Origin: Isoetes taiwanensis
Taxonomy: Eukaryota; Streptophyta; Lycopodiopsida; Isoetales; Isoetaceae
Direction of reading: 5' to 3'
Assembly: GCA_021234155.1 (NCBI GenBank)
Contig: JAJEKV010000057.1
Coordinates: 6,541,821 to 6,605,820, forward strand
DNA: 64,000 bases
Each line of letters starts with the position of its first letter. The first letter of the stretch is position 1. The translations under genes and the position numbers were made by a program. The notes under the pieces were generated by a model. The model saw only the letters and a program-made list of their open reading frames with translations. It ran no database searches and was not told where the DNA came from. Below, in pieces: positions 46,671-59,903 of the stretch.

Positions 46671-49600
46671 CTATGAGCCATGGTCGCCTCTGCCCGGCTC
46701 CAATTGGATTGTTATCTTGAGGAGATTCAAATCCGGGTTGTTCTGATTTATAGCAACACCATTTCTATGCTTCCATATGGTCCAAAGAGCAAGAGTTCTA
46801 ATGGTGTCCATGAAGGGAGAGCTATTTGCTATAAAGTCATATAACTGCTGTTCTGAGGCAGGGGGAGGACCTATGTAGTGGCTTATCCATGTCCAAAAAG
46901 GTGCCAGCCAAGGACATATGAAGATATGGCAGGATGTTTCAGCTTGGCCACATCCTAAAGGACATCTATCAGAGATTTGAGCATTGTATTTTGCCCTGTA
47001 AACATTAGACTTTAGGCTTTTATTGAGCACCAGCCATCTGAAAAAAATAACCTTTTTTGCACACTGCAATTTCCATCCTTTCTTTATGACCCTGATGGCC
47101 TCCTTCTCTGTACAACCCCACTGATTTGAGACTTTAGTTCCATGGTCACACAGCAGCAGGGCATATATTCTGGCCACACTGTAACCTTTTCCTTGTACAG
47201 TCCAGTTCTGATCTCTAGCTAGGGTTGTATTTCCCATCTGATGTCTAGTGAGGATCTTGTGAATGTTCCTGTTCGAGGTGGAGTCCTGTACCACATTGGA
47301 TATTTCCTGCCATGTTTTCCATTCTTCACCATTTAACATATTTCCAACAGTATCCAATCCACTGAGTTTCCATTCTTTGTATTTCCTTGGATGCTTTAAG
47401 GCTAGACATCCATCTTCCTCATCAACTAAGCCCTGATGCCAAAAGAAGTTAAAGTCCCTAGAAACATTTTCAATTGGATGAGCCTTAAAACAAACAGAAA
47501 CCTTATTCCAGGCTTGGATAATTCTTCTCATAATGGCAGATGTACCTGGAGCAGGATTGAGTTGGTAAAACGCTGAATCTGGGAGGTGGTGAGGGGTAGA
47601 TGTACTCCCTATCAAAGAAGTTTTCTGAATCCAGAATTTGGTAATTAGAAGGGCAGGAGACCTTGATGTTGACATCAAAGATCTCCACACTAGTTTTGCT
47701 GCCAAAACCTGGGCCTGTAAAAACAGATCTTTACATCCTAGTCCTCCTCTTTTCCTAGGGAGGGTGAGATGCTTCCACCCCACCATGTGTGCCCCTTGCC
47801 ATATAAATTCTTTCATGATGACCTCTAACTCCTGATATGTTTTCTTATCTGCAATTATGGCTGAAGAAAAATAAACATGAGAACTGGCTATTACTCCATT
47901 AATTATTTGCACCCTTCCAGCCAAAGATAAAGACTTGGGGTACATTTGGAGTTTCTTTTTAGTTTTGATGACAGTTGGTTCCCATAAGCCATGCATACTC
48001 ATGTTAAGAGCAAGAGGTAGGCCCAACAGTTTTGTAGCAGTATGGAGGCCACATACTTTGATTCCATGGATACTGTCATCTGAGCTGTCCAGAATGATTG
48101 CACACTTATCTTTATTTAAAACCACCCCAGATGCCTTTCCAAAGAGATCCATTGCCTCCAAGAAGTTCTTAATACTGTTTCCCTGCTTTCTTAAGAACAC
48201 AAACGTGTCATCAGCATATTGCATAACTGACAAGGTGTCAGTTGAACTAGGGAGCTTGAGACTACAGATTCTGTCTGTTTGTTGCAGCTTCATGATGATC
48301 CTTGTTACCATTTCAGCCACAATAAGGAACAGATAGGGAGCCAGAGGACATCCCCGACCCCCCTTTGCATTCAAAGAAGGAGGATGGGCAACCATTAACC
48401 ATGATCGCAGAAGCACCACTCGTAGCATTGAATCCAGCAATTTTTGCAATCACTTGCTCTGAAAACCCTAACTGGTCCATGGCTCTGTATAGAAAGTTCC
48501 AATTGATGGTATCATAGGCTCTCCTAAAGTCCAGTTTGAGCAGTACACATCCTTGGTTGGTAACCCCATTCCAGTGTAAACCCTCATACGCCCCAATGAA
48601 GTTATCCAATATGTTTTACCGGGAGAAAGCCCTCCGACCGAACGGATTAATTTTTTTTTCTGCAGGATTTTCTTGATTCTATTGGCAAAATTTTGGCCAG
48701 TATCTTGTATGATACATTTGTGAGAGATATTGGCCTCGGTCGAGAAATGTAGAGGGTTTGTCCACTTTTTATAACCGTGCAATTAAACCCGCATTTATTG
48801 CGGGGTGTAAATTCCTTGCCTGCCAGGCTCCTTGGATAAATGTAGTAATGTCTTTATCCATAATGCTCCAAAAGTGTTCATAAAATTCTGGTGGCAGTCC
48901 ATCAGGACCCGGGCTTTTCCCATGAGCCATACTTCTGATAGTTGCAAGAATCTCTGTCTCCATTGGAGTGGCTAGAAGCTGCTGATCTTCAATATGTGCA
49001 TCCTTAGGGCCAAGGTAGTCAAAGAACTCCATCATTTTTCCATTATCTGTACAGGTGGCTGCAAAGAGCTCCTTGTATTTATTGAAGAATAATTTCTGAA
49101 TGTCCTCTTGTTTGGAAAGTTCACTCTGATTCTCATCATGTAGTGAGACTATTCCATTGTTCATGATCCTGCTTTTAGCTGCTCTATAGAAGAATTTAGA
49201 GCTACAGTCATCCATTTGATTGACATACAGACTTCTACTCTTGACTGCCAAGCTTTTAGCTTCATGTTCTTCAATTAGCTTTACTTTTCTTTCCAGGAGT
49301 TCTTCTCTCTGTTGCAGCAATACATTAGTTTTGTCCAGGAAAAGCCTCTGTCTGATATCCCTCATTTCCAAATACACTTCCATCTTTTCCTGTTTCTTCT
49401 TCTTGTTCCACTCCCTACCCCATTGCTTAACCCAGTTTTTGATCTGCTTACATTTCCTAATGAACTCTTTCATTGAGCCACTAGCATTGACTCTCTCCAG
49501 AGTGGCATAAAACCTTGCAAAGTCTTCACAAAAGGTCTTGTTATTCAACAAACTAACATTAAGCTTGAATGATGTATCAGCATGTCTATTTTGAGGCAGG

Positions 49601-50307
49601 ATACCTGTGTCCAGAACTTGTGGATAGTGATCAGATATTGAGTTACTGCAGTCATTCTCAATAATCAAACTATCCCATCCATCTAAGGTAGATATATTGG
49701 TGTAAAACCTGTCAAGGAGGCAATATACCATGTCATTCCCTTGTCTTTTGTTACACCATGAGTATGCATTAGATGAAGAGGGAGCATGGTATACAAAGTT
49801 ATGGGCCAACTTGTCCCATTGTGTTCTCTCTCCTTTTGACATGTTGAGTTTTTTCCCTGCTTTCTGCTCCCATGAGGGAGTATTATTGAAATCTCCACTG
49901 AGAATCCAATTATTTGTATTCTGTCCCTGCAGCCACTCTGTCATATTTTTCCATTGTATCTCCCTCTCTTCAGGGGAAGTGGAAGCATAGACATTGATAA
50001 TGCCTACACTTTCTTGTTCTACCTCCAAGAAAACCACCTGCCATCTGCCTGAAGGGTGCACAAAGGAATTTACCTTTTTATATCCATTCCAGGCAATACA
50101 GATGCCCCCTTTTGTGCCATCTGCTGGGGCCCATATTGAGTCTCCATTGGGGAAGATCCACATGCCTAAATTTGATGCCTCAAAGACAGGTAGTCTATGC
50201 TCTTGCAGCAAGATTATGTCTGCCTTTAGTTCCTTCAAGGCAATCAGAGCCCTTTTCCTCTTTAGGGGGCCCTTAATCCCTCTTAAATTCCAAGACACAA
50301 TCTTCAT
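46671..50307 (-). pseudogene. LINE ORF2: AP endonuclease, reverse transcriptase, zinc-binding end
   Basis: Starts at ATG 50307 with the endonuclease (MKIVSWNLRGIKG, ADIILLQEHRL, WILSGDFNN, SDHYPQVL; catalytic Glu, Asp, His). RT follows: KSPGPDGLPPEFY (about 48905), KLDFRRAYDTINW (about 48530), then MQYADDTFVFL with the catalytic YADD (about 48220). The C-terminal zf-RVT-like part (FFRWLVLNKSL, CPLGCGQAETSCHIF, about 47040-46920) and a final helical end stop at 46671. Frame breaks near 48780, 48610 and 48340 make the copy inactive. The enzyme nicks target DNA and copies the LINE RNA there. Confidence 0.9.
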
Positions 50308-51041
50308 TGGACTTTGGAACTTCTGGTTACAGGCCCATTCTCCCTGGGGGTATAGACCTTCTTCTGTCTTTTTTTTGTCTGTGGAAGTGGGGTGGCAAAG
50401 GTTAGTTCTTTTGGATTCCCCCCATTTTCATCTTCACTATCCTCTTCCCCCTCCCAAAACTTTCCATGCAGTGTGGATGAATTGTCTTTCAATTCTCTTA
50501 ATTGTGCAGCTGGAGTTTTGAAGATATCTTTTTCTGTCACAGGGATGTCATGAATCGCTTACAAGTCTATTGGTTTGTTCACAATTAGTTCCCTGGCCTA
50601 CTGGAGTTACAAGCATTTGGGGGTGAGTTCCCAATTCTTGGCCAGCTGGACTTAGAGGTCTACTAATGTGTTCAGCACCAATTCCTTGGCCTCCTGGAGT
50701 TGTAACCTTTTGGCTCAGAACATTGTTCTGCTCAGCTTTTGCATGTCCCTGTGATATGCTTAGATCTACATCTGTACTTGTATTTTCAGGTAAGGCTCCA
50801 TCATGATCAGAGTGGTGTGTTTAGGGATGTCTGTGGAAGGCACTTGTTCTGATACCTTCTCAATGCTCCCTGGCTCTTTGGGGAAAAGCTCCACAACAGG
50901 TAGAGGGGAATCAACACTAGACTTGGGTGAGCTTGGCCCCCCTTTTTCTTTATATCCAGCTAATTCCTCAGAAGAGGAATAATCATTCCCGACACTTTGA
51001 GGTTCCCTGATTGACAAAGAAGATGGATCTTTCTTTTTCGA

Positions 51042-52408
51042 TTAAGGATTCTCCATAATGCTTTTCCCTTTTAGACTGGGATTATTGAGGACCTTAACTT
51101 TGGAAGATTCCTCCATGAATTGAACTTTCTTTTTCCATTCACTCTTTGTCCTCCTTTCCACACTCCTTCCATACTCTGCCTTAGCCTTTTCTTTCTCTTT
51201 TTCTTCTCTGATTCTCTGTTTCTTTCTTTTTCTTTTCTCACTGCCATTTCTGTTCTGCCTTTGTCTTTCTAACCTTCCTTTATTTGGTGTAATCCAGCCC
51301 TCCTCCTTCTTCTTCCCTGGGTTCACTTCCTTGAGCCCAGTCTTAATCTCCTTCCCCTTTACAAATTCCCCATGGAGTCGATACCACAAGCCGAGAGGCA
51401 TGGCCGAGGCGTCTGCCATACCAGCTTCAAGGATTTAGGATTACCAAAGTAATCCATAAATTTGATTTCTTCAGGGATTGGCTTCAGGATATCAATTTGT
51501 GCCCATACTTTTGGGGCTTTGTCTTGGGAGATTTCCCAGCTTATGATATTCCCTGTATTCTGGAACAGAGTGAGCAAAGACTGCTCGTTCCAATACAGGG
51601 GGTTTAGTCCTTGTAAATATGTCCAAGCCGGGTGGAATAGTTCAGAGAAGCTTTGGGAATCAAAGGATGGGTACCATTTCTGGAAGAAAACTTGAGTGTT
51701 GGCTTTGGAAATAGTACCCTGTTTGAGAAGAATATTGGCTGTTTGACTGTTACCACATTCTACCATAAAAAAAGGAAAGTCAATCCAATAGATACTGCTG
51801 ATAACGACCCCCTGTTCCAATCTCTCTAGTTCCCCTTTTAAAAATTGAAGTCTTACCCCCTCATGACGAATGCAACCAATAAGGCCTCGAGATTTCAGAA
51901 ATTTAAGTTTATTTTCTACAGCTGCATTTCGAAGAGGCTTACCCACAAACACCGGTTCTTTGTCTGCAAGCAGTCCCTTTCGCACTTCTTCCCCTACTTG
52001 ATTCGCATAGTCCAGTATTTGATCCACTGCCTCCTTCTGGCGCTGCAAGATCCCCACTCCTGAAGATCTCCTAGTGTTCACCATATCTGCAGTAGAGGTA
52101 AGGAAATCCCCAAAAGCTACAAATTCCTTCACCTTTTCACCCTTTTCGATCGCTGCAAGGTGACCCACTATCTCCCGGATTTGGCTATGGCCTTTCACAC
52201 TTAGGGTACGAATGGTATCCAATAGCTCTGTAATCCCGTCATTATTTCCTCCCGTCACTGTTGTCCCTTTTTCCCCCAAATCTGGCCCTTTCTGTAAATT
52301 CTGCACATTTCCCAATACCAATCCCATCTGTCCCAATTGTTGTACATTCCCAGACAGCCCTGTCCCCTGACCCACTGTTTCCAACGAATCTTGTCCTTTT
52401 TTTTCCAT
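51042..52408 (-). pseudogene. LINE ORF1 (RNA-binding protein, DUF4283-like)
   Basis: The main frame (52408-51359, 349 residues) begins at ATG 52408 and has a helical first part (NTRRSSGVGILQRQKEAVD) and a plant ORF1 domain of DUF4283 type (FFMVECGNSQTANILL, QKWYPSFDSQ, NPLYWNEQSLLTLFQNTGNI, KVWAQIDI). A frame change near 51400 leads to a Lys/Arg/Glu-rich end (51419-51042). The domain fits an RRM-like RNA chaperone. The zinc knuckle found in some plant ORF1 proteins is not seen. Confidence 0.7.
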
Positions 52409-52820
52409 TTTTTAATATTTCCTAACTTTCCACTAATCTGCAAGCAATCTGTACTCCTAACTATAAACTCTCACCACTATTTTGCTATCTGACCACGAAC
52501 AATGCGTATGGAAGATGCCAGCCGCACTTGCATTCCTGTCTCCCACAAACTCCCCCAACCAAGATTCAAGAAGCAGAACCTCAGATTGGGGAGTCACAGA
52601 AGAAATAGGTGTAAACAATTCTTCCGGGAAGAATCTGTTGTACACCAAGCTCTCCCATAGCCATGCACTCTCACCTTCTAGCCATCCACAAGAGAATCTC
52701 TCTCCTTGGACTAGGATCGTGAAGAGTCTCATGGTTTAGGGTAGAAGGGTTTCTGTTCTCCCTCCCGCGCTCGTGCTCGCGCTTCCGCCATCGACCGGAC
52801 CAACCTGCGTGCAACAACCA
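52409..52820 (-). other. LINE 5' untranslated region
   Basis: About 410 bp upstream of ORF1 to the target duplication, presumably the internal promoter. Two short overlapping ORFs on both strands (about 52457-52739) are not supported as genes. Confidence 0.5.
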
Positions 52821-53002
52821 AAATTGTGCATTTTTAATGTTTTTTTTTTCGTATGTATAAGTGTAAATTATTAAATAAATAATATTATTTGTTCCTTGGA
52901 AACACGTGTCAAAAGTGGCTATAAAGTCACTTTTTGTCCATTAGGGTTTCATTTGCTTCTTCTTCTTCAACGCCTTTCCTCCTCCTCCCTTGCTCCTTGT
53001 TC

Positions 53003-54293
53003 ATGATGGATCGCCCTACACTCCAACAATGGTACCTGGACGGTGAACACTGGAACCCTGCGGTTCCCTTTGAGACCCTGCATCCATATTTGCTCCAGCA
53101 AGTGGATCTTATCCAAGGCACATCCTGACTACACTCATTTCCTTGAGTTCTTCTTCGAAGAAATCGTACCTGAGTGTGTACCTAATGAGGCTGACTACCA
53201 GCTGTACCTCAACTCCAACACTTTGATAGCAATGTTGGGAGATGACGAACATGCACGGAATATTCTCAAGGGAATCAGGCGAAGAGGGGTGGATCTCCCT
53301 ATTGTTAGTATAATCCGCGAGCTTTGTTATGAAGCTCGTTTCGCGTTGGCCATAGTTATGGATCAGTACATAGAGGATGTGCAGGCACCCTCAGAGCAGT
53401 CTACGACACCATTACCTTATGACCCAGAGGATGATGATGTCGTCGATGAGAATGATTTTGTACAATGGAAGCAGGTAGCCATGGAGGCTCCGACACCCCG
53501 TGACCGAGCTCATAAGCTCGCCGGGCTGGATCTTTTACACGCTATTCTCTTGAATAATCAAGAGTATCTTCTTCTAGAAGACATCATGTGGGCCTATCGA
53601 GTTATAGCCGACATCCGTAGCAGGCGAAAGCCTGACGTCCTTTATGAGCTTGCAGAGTTTTGTCAGGATGATTTGTTAGATTTTACTACACATGTGGTTC
53701 CGCCACTGCAAGTACACGATTTGCTGACATTCTAGCCAGAGGAGATGGAGCCCCTTGAGATCCTCTTGTCTCTGCGTCAGTTCATGTTGCAGGATGCACC
53801 ATCTCAGCCCCCTGCAGAGCGTTTTGCTGGTATCATGCAATCTCCTCCTACAAGTCAGCCTTTGCAGATTACTATGGGGGAGGTAGATCAAGGTGAGGAA
53901 GACCTTTGTGATACTAAGGCGAGTCTTCGGGATGATAAAGAAGAGGCGGAGCAGGAGAAGATAACTCTGAATTTGGAGAAAGAAACAGAAACTTTGGTAG
54001 ACCCACGGATCAAGGCTATGGGCAATCATTTAACACGATTCTTCCTTTCTGCCTTCCGACAGGGCGAGGTTCTTTTCTTCTCTAAACACATGGGGCCTCA
54101 GTCTGAAGCATCTTGGTGGGCACTTCGTGCATTGTCCACTTTAGCTGACCACAAGAAGATCGACTATCACACTACCACTATTACATTGGTCCGACGCGAT
54201 CTTGCTCTTGCGGCATTGGGGGATATTGCGGGCTGGACCAATGTGCGACTCCTTGTTGCAGCACCTCTGGCAGCTTTCTACCACCGGATGTAG
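53003..54293 (+). pseudogene. Element E extra ORF 2, upstream of gag
   Basis: Start at ATG 53003 (MMDRPTLQQWYLDGEHW); a one-base frame change near 53105 moves it into the frame that runs to 54293. A TAG at 53733-53735 is the only stop inside that frame. The product has a helical first half (HFLEFFFEEIVPECVP, LIAMLGDDEHARNIL, RELCYEARFALAIVMDQY), an acidic Asp/Glu segment, and a second half with MGNHLTRFFLSAFRQGEVLF and WWALRALSTLADHKK. About 420 residues. Not recognised. It follows the H3-fusion ORF (before the LINE insertion about 1.1 kb away) and precedes gag, so the ancestral order was H3-fusion, ORF 2, gag. Confidence 0.6.
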
Positions 54294-54560
54294 CATCTCG
54301 AGCCGCCCTCTCTGCTAGTCCTAGCGCCACTTTAATGTGCTATCGACCGCCCCCACGGTCGGATGTGCCTATGGAGGAAGATGCGGGACCTAGCTCTTAG
54401 ATATAAATTGATAACTATAAATCTCTGTATTGTTTGCAAATGTAATTATCAATTGGCATTTTCAATGAGCCATCATATAATATAAACTATTTTCTATGTT
54501 TGATTGAACGATTGAATATGGTCTTAATTGCGACACCTTGTATATTATTAAAGATTTTAT
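54294..54560 (+). other. Spacer between extra ORF 2 and gag of element E
   Basis: A/T-rich, with no ORF. It may hold a leader or a splice/reinitiation region for gag. Confidence 0.5.
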
Positions 54561-55195
54561 GTGTATATAGACGGTGTACGTAATGCTTTTTGGCATACCC
54601 CTCCGGATGCCGGCAGGTTGACACCTGAGCAAGAGCTCATTATGATGAAGAGACAGTTGGGAGAACTTCAAGCATATGTTTTGAACACAAACCCTCCGCA
54701 GCTCACACCTGAGAACGGATCAAAGTTACCGCCCTTGCCACCAAGCCCACCACCGCAGCAGCCACCGGCACCAGCACCCGTGCCCGGACATAAGAAACGC
54801 CATGCCAAGCGACGTAGAAGCCCTTTTACTGAGAGTGCTATGTCTTCACAGACCGACACTTTAAAATCATCGGAGTCATCCGTGTCATCTGGTCACCATG
54901 CCAAGGTACATGATAAGGAGTACCGCAAGACAGTGGACACAACTATTACAAGCATATGGAAGAACAGGAAATTAGCACAATTTGATGACAAGTCCAGAGG
55001 TCTTAACGCTGAATCCTGGTTGGACGAAATGAAAGAATTTAGCAAGTCATACGGAATGACCGAGAAGGATACAGGTAAAGTCGCCACTACCAACCTCACA
55101 GGTGCAGCAAGGATCTGGTGGAAAGGTTATGCTAGGGCAAAGCATTTGGACAGGAGCAGGTGTAAATTCAGGAAGTTTGCAAAAGCCTTCAAATT
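54561..55195 (+). pseudogene. Element E gag, cut by copia element G
   Basis: The start is uncertain (the open frame begins near 54561 without a clear ATG). A Pro-rich segment (PPLPPSPPPQQPPAPAP, about 54730) and a Lys/Arg patch come first, then the capsid: SIWKNRKLAQFDDKSRG, AESWLDEMKEF, GAARIWWKGYA and FRKFAKAFK, matching the gag of element D. At 55195 the LTR of element G replaces the rest. Confidence 0.8.
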
Positions 55196-55551
55196 GATAG
55201 AACTAGTGCAAAACCAGCACAAACCGGCAAGATCGACTCAAGAGATAGAATAGAAGACAAGAATAACTCTATTGAGAAAAGCAATAGGAAATACAATATC
55301 TACTTATGAGCATTGCATAGTACATAACGTACAATCAATATATACAACCGGTGAGACTAAGAATAGTAGTCTACCGTTTAACCACCGCGCACTAATTACG
55401 GCACTGATTTAGGGTCGGTCGTTTCGATCTTCTTTGACAAAGTGATGCCTTACAGACATTTCAAAGACCTTCTCAAGACTGTGTGCTAAGTCTTTGAACC
55501 ACCTGCTGTTTTCAGCACATTATGCTTAGTCAGCATATTTATATTCCAACA
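55196..55551 (-). repeat. Element G 3' LTR
   Basis: 356 bp with TG...CA ends, next to a polypurine tract. The minus-strand start with ATAAATATGCTGAC is typical of plant copia LTRs. Confidence 0.85.
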
Positions 55552-55587
55552 CTCTCCCTTAAATGTTGCTGACTAAGCAGAAGAAAA

Positions 55588-58495
55588 TCAGCTGAAACCA
55601 AGGTAATCCTTCTCTCCCTTCAGCTGCAATTTCTTCATGCCCAAACTCTCCTTCACATTGACGAACTTAGATCCAACTAATGGTTTGGTAAAGCCATCAA
55701 GAAACCCGATCCCGTGAGGAGCAATGAACAAGTTGAGAAGATCCCATTTGGATCGCCCCCGGACAAAACACAAGTGGGTGTCAAGGTGTTTTGTCTTTGG
55801 GTGGTACTTAGCATCCTTGGCAAGATGGATGGTACTTGTGTTGTCACACAATATAACGTTAGAGGATGGAGGTACCGCAGATCTGTCCCACAAATGTTTA
55901 AGCCACAACAATTCCTGCATCCCAACACTGAGTGCTTTGAATTCTACCTCCGTGGTGCTGATTGACATTGTAGACTGTCTTTTGGACAACCAAGTCAGCA
56001 CGTTAGGCCCTATGAACGTGACCATCCCTGTTGTGGACCTCACGCTATCATGACAATTAGCATGATCTGCATCAACAAAAACTTTCAGCTGGAAATCAGA
56101 GGACCTCTGATAAAAGAGACCTTCCTGTGAAGTCCCCTTCAGATATGCCAGCAGTCTTCTAGCAGTCTTTTAGCAGCCTTCCAAAGGCGACACGCCTCGG
56201 GATTGTTCGTGAATCTGCTTTCAAAGACTCCCACCAAAAGAGATATCAGGTCTAGTGACTGTGAGATATATCAATGCCCCTACCAAGCTTCGATAGAGTG
56301 TGGGATCACACTCCTCACCATCAAAATCAAGCTCAAGCCTTGTGCCTGGATCAAAAGGACTTGCCATAGTCTTGCAATCTTGCATACGATACTGCAGTAA
56401 CATTTTTTTGATATATTTCTGCTGAGAAAGATAGATGCCATCTGAGTGCTGCCACACTTCTACACCTAAACAGTAATGCATAAGGCCAAGGTCAGTCATC
56501 TCGAAGGACGAAGATAACTTCAACTTCAGTATAGAAATCAGCACATCAGCATCTCCTGTGATGACTAAATCATCAACATACAAAACCTCAATGCACATTC
56601 GGCCTTCATATGATTTGTAATAAAGATTGGGGTCTGCTGCACTTCTGCTGAACCTCTGCTCAAGAAAGAAAGCATTAATTTTCGCATGCCAACATCTTGG
56701 AGCCTGCTTCAAGCCATAAATGCTTTTCTTCAAATGACAAACCAACTGCTCCTTCCCTTGAACAACAAATTCTGGAGGTTGAGTCATATAGACCTCTTCC
56801 TCCAAATCACCATTCAAAAAAGCAGATTTAATGTCCATTTGAAATATTGGCCAACCTTTCATCGCAGCAACAGCTATAACTAATCTAATAGTGGACATTC
56901 TGGCTACGGGAGCAAAGACTTTATCATAATCTAAGCCTTTTTTCTGTGCAAAATACCCTTAGCTACAAGTCTAGCTTTATGCTTTGACACTGTCCCATCA
57001 GCATGAAATTTGGTTCTAAACACCCATTTACAGCCAAGAACGTGCTTATCAGCGGGGAGTTCAACCGATTCCCATGTGCCTTGCTTCAGCAATTGAGAGT
57101 ATTCTTCTTTCATTGCATGCTGCCACTGCGGATCACTAGCTGCTTCATGAAAGGTTTGTGGATCAACATGATCCTGGACCTTTGCCATTAAGGCAAGGTT
57201 ACATGATCCATTAGACTTCTCCTGTTTCTCCATCAGACGTGCTGATCTCCTAGGTTCAACAACAAAACAACAGTCTTTGCAACCGGGGCTTACGCAACAA
57301 TTTGTTTCTCCTTGAGACGTGCTGATCTCCTAGGTTCAACAACAGGAGGTATAGCAGGTGCTACAATAGGTGCTGTAACAGGTCTTTGGATCAAAGCTAC
57401 AAAGTACCTTCATGTGTGCCGGACTCCCCACGAAAGGAACCAACCTCGCCATGGACCATAGGGCGAGTGGAATTGGGATCATCCCGCCACTACTTCGTGC
57501 AAATATGAGTTCAATTGGAGAAACCACTAGAGAGGGAGAGAAAGGTCTACCGGCCAAATGCAATCGATCTCCAACATCCAAGCCGCCTTTGCCATTGTGA
57601 ACCGCAGGAGAATCACTCGAAGATAGACCATAGTACACAAAGATCTTCAACGAAACCGAATTCCTGCTTACAATAACCTGCTTGTTGGAAGGATCATACA
57701 ACTTGTAACCTTTCTGATTTTCTGGATACCCAATAAAGATGGCTATGACAGCCCTGTCATGCAACTTCCCATACTTTTTCAGCTTCTCAGCAGGTATGGA
57801 AGCATAAGCCAAGCATTCAAACACCCTCAAATGAGACACATCTGGTTTCATTCTCCAAAATGCTTCATAAGGAGTCACATCCTGGACTGCCTTAGTAGGC
57901 GATCTATTTGCCAAATATGCTGCTGTCACTACTGCCTCTCCCCAAAAAAATTCAGGCAGTTGCTTGTGACTCATCATAGATCTTGCCAAATCAAGCAATA
58001 AGGAATGATTAACTGTCTTTCAATACCTTCTTCCATGAGAAACTCATCAAAGGCATTAGAAACATATTCACCTCCATTATCACTTCTCAAGTTTTTTATT
58101 ACTAACCACAATGCAGCGCTGATTTCCGCCGCTTTGAAGGCCTTGAACTTGCCAAGCACCTCGAGTTTGCGGTGCAAAAAGTATATACCCAAGTGTACCT
58201 CTTCGAAATCATCAATCGTGGTCAAGAAATACCTCTTTCCACCTAGTGAAACATCGGGGCATATAGCACAAATCGAATGCAAAGGCTCAAGAGGTTGAGT
58301 TGCTCGATGAATAGCCTGCTGTAGAAAAGGCTGTTGAGGTTGCTTTCCGAGATGGCATGCAGCACACTCAAGCTTGACACATTTGAGAGAGGGAATACCT
58401 GTAACCATCTTGTTCTTGTACAAAGCATGTATAGCGGTGCCTCCAACATGATCAAACGAGCATGCCACGGATGCTCGCCAGCCAAGTCGGCACAT
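55588..58495 (-). pseudogene. Element G copia pol: integrase, RT, RNase H
   Basis: Integrase: HLGKQPQQPF zinc region (about 58350), LRSDNGGEY (Asp, about 58080), LANRSPTKAV, HLRVFECLAYA (57830). RT: CKWVFRTKFHADG (57030), MDIKSAFLNGDLEEEVYM (56830), SIYGLKQAPRCW (56720), catalytic YVDDLVITG (56580). RNase H: WLSKRQSTMSISTTEVEF (55980), LCDNTSTIHLA (55850), KTKHLDTHLCFVR (55790), ending near 55588. The integrase-before-RT order defines Ty1/copia. Frameshifts at about 58000, 57300, 56930 and 56180. Confidence 0.9.
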
Positions 58496-58979
58496 ACAAG
58501 ACCATGTTCAAATTTTATGAACCCGAACCATCAAAGACATACAAACCATTCTCAGTAGCATCCATCGTGCCATGAACTACGCAGACTTTTCAAGTCAATT
58601 CCTTCAAGTGGATCGCCCAGCCAGATAGGCTTTGCCATTTCCGAAATAATGTAATGGCTCATTTATCAAATTCAAAGCCAGACATGATATTAGATCATCA
58701 AATCGAGCAAACATGACATTTCTCACCTTACTAATTACATCACGCCCATGCAATTGAAAAGCTACAATCCCCTTTCCCGTGATAGGAAGAGAATATCCAT
58801 CACCCATCTTCACATCACCTCCGATCGAGGTTCAAGTTCGTAAAACACATCCGAATCTCCCAGAAGATGAACCGTGGCTCCCCGAGTCCAAAATCCAAAT
58901 CCTTTCAGGGTGTTGGCACTTTTGCAAGATTCAGATATTTAGCATCAAAGTGGCACATGCAACAGCACTTGTCTCTCCC

Positions 58980-59313
58980 TTAGAGTTGATCATCATGCTT
59001 CTCGTGGTCACTATCCTTTGAGCTTTTCTTCTCCTTCTTACAATTCGAACTGTAGTGACTCTTTTCACCACAATTCCAGCACTTGAACTCCTTGGATTTC
59101 TTACCTTCAGACTTCACATTTTCTGACTTCCTAGAGTCTTTGCTATCAACAAACTTCTTCTTGGTGTCAGCCCGAGAAGTAGACACAAAATTAGCATGGT
59201 CCACTCTCCCATCCCTTTGCTTATGCACCAACTCCTCTTGTTGCAGTAGAATGGTTACTTTGGCTATATCAATCTTCTCCTTGTATCTGATCTTCGAAGA
59301 GATAATATCGTAC
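58980..59313 (-). pseudogene. Element G gag end with zinc knuckle
   Basis: KIDIAKVTILLQQEELV, a Lys/Ser-rich linker, and the knuckle CWNCGEKSHYSSNC (59075-59034). Upstream gag is lost at the LTR of element F (59314). Protease should lie between 58500 and 58980; a DSGAT-type site is not clear there. Confidence 0.75.
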
Positions 59314-59903
59314 TGTTTGGGGTCTGGGTTCGGGAACTCCTGCAAGACAGCCCTCTGTGAGGACCCGTGGATCTAACAGGAGAATCCGGGGACTATGTCA
59401 CGCGGGATTTGCAAGAAAACAAAGGAAAGGGAAAAGAAAACAAAAGAACAATGAGACAACAATGATAAGCTTCCTTGATATCAATGATGATGATACATGA
59501 GCTCTCGCAACCGAGAGAAAACTGAAATGAGACAAGACTCAAACTCATCTAAAAACTCATGTGCTAGCTCTACTCATATATATAGTACAATGGCCTTTGG
59601 CCCAATATAGACACTCTGACTGATTTCGGTGCCGACTCCTGGAAGGAGGCCTGATTTGCAGGAATGCTGGCGGTGCCTCTTGAAAAGCCTGAAATCACGC
59701 TGACGCTGACGCGGGCGGTGACGGGCCGTCACTTGTCTGAGCGCCGCCTCTTGTTGACGCCAGGCGTGGTCTTTGTCTGCATGGTCTGCTTGGTCTTCTG
59801 CTGAGCCTTTGACGATGGACCCGTGCCTGGTTGTGGATCCTTGGCCTTGACCTGGTCCGTCAGATGATGAATAGTCCCGTGCACTGGAGGCACAGGACTA
59901 ACA
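59314..59903 (-). repeat. Element F 3' LTR
   Basis: 590 bp with plus-strand ends TGTTTGGGG and GGACTAACA; the same family as the LTR of element C. TATA-like run near 59577. The U3 part encodes the end of the extra ORF. Confidence 0.9.

Larger units (their letters stand above)
45961..52820 (-). mobile_element. Full-length L1-type LINE (RTE/L1 non-LTR retrotransposon)
   Basis: 6860 bp on the minus strand, flanked by a 15-bp target duplication aaattgtgcattttt (45946-45960 and 52821-52835), with a poly(A) tail seen as the T-run after 45960. Order: 5' UTR (52820-52409), ORF1 (52408-51042), ORF2 with endonuclease, RT and zinc knuckle (50307-46671), a small third ORF (46649-46230), 3' UTR. It sits in element E between the H3 fusion ORF and extra ORF 2. 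The duplication is perfect, so the insertion is fairly young. Confidence 0.95.
55196..59313 (-). mobile_element. Element G: Ty1/copia retrotransposon, 5' part cut by element F
   Basis: Minus strand. 3' LTR 55196-55551 (TGTTGGAATATAAATATGC ... CTAGTTCTATCA), polypurine tract AAGGGAGAG (55560-55552), then in copia order read from the right: gag with zinc knuckle, integrase, RT, RNase H. Inserted into gag of element E (left flank caaat). At 59313 it is interrupted by element F, so its 5' LTR is outside the window. Confidence 0.9.
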
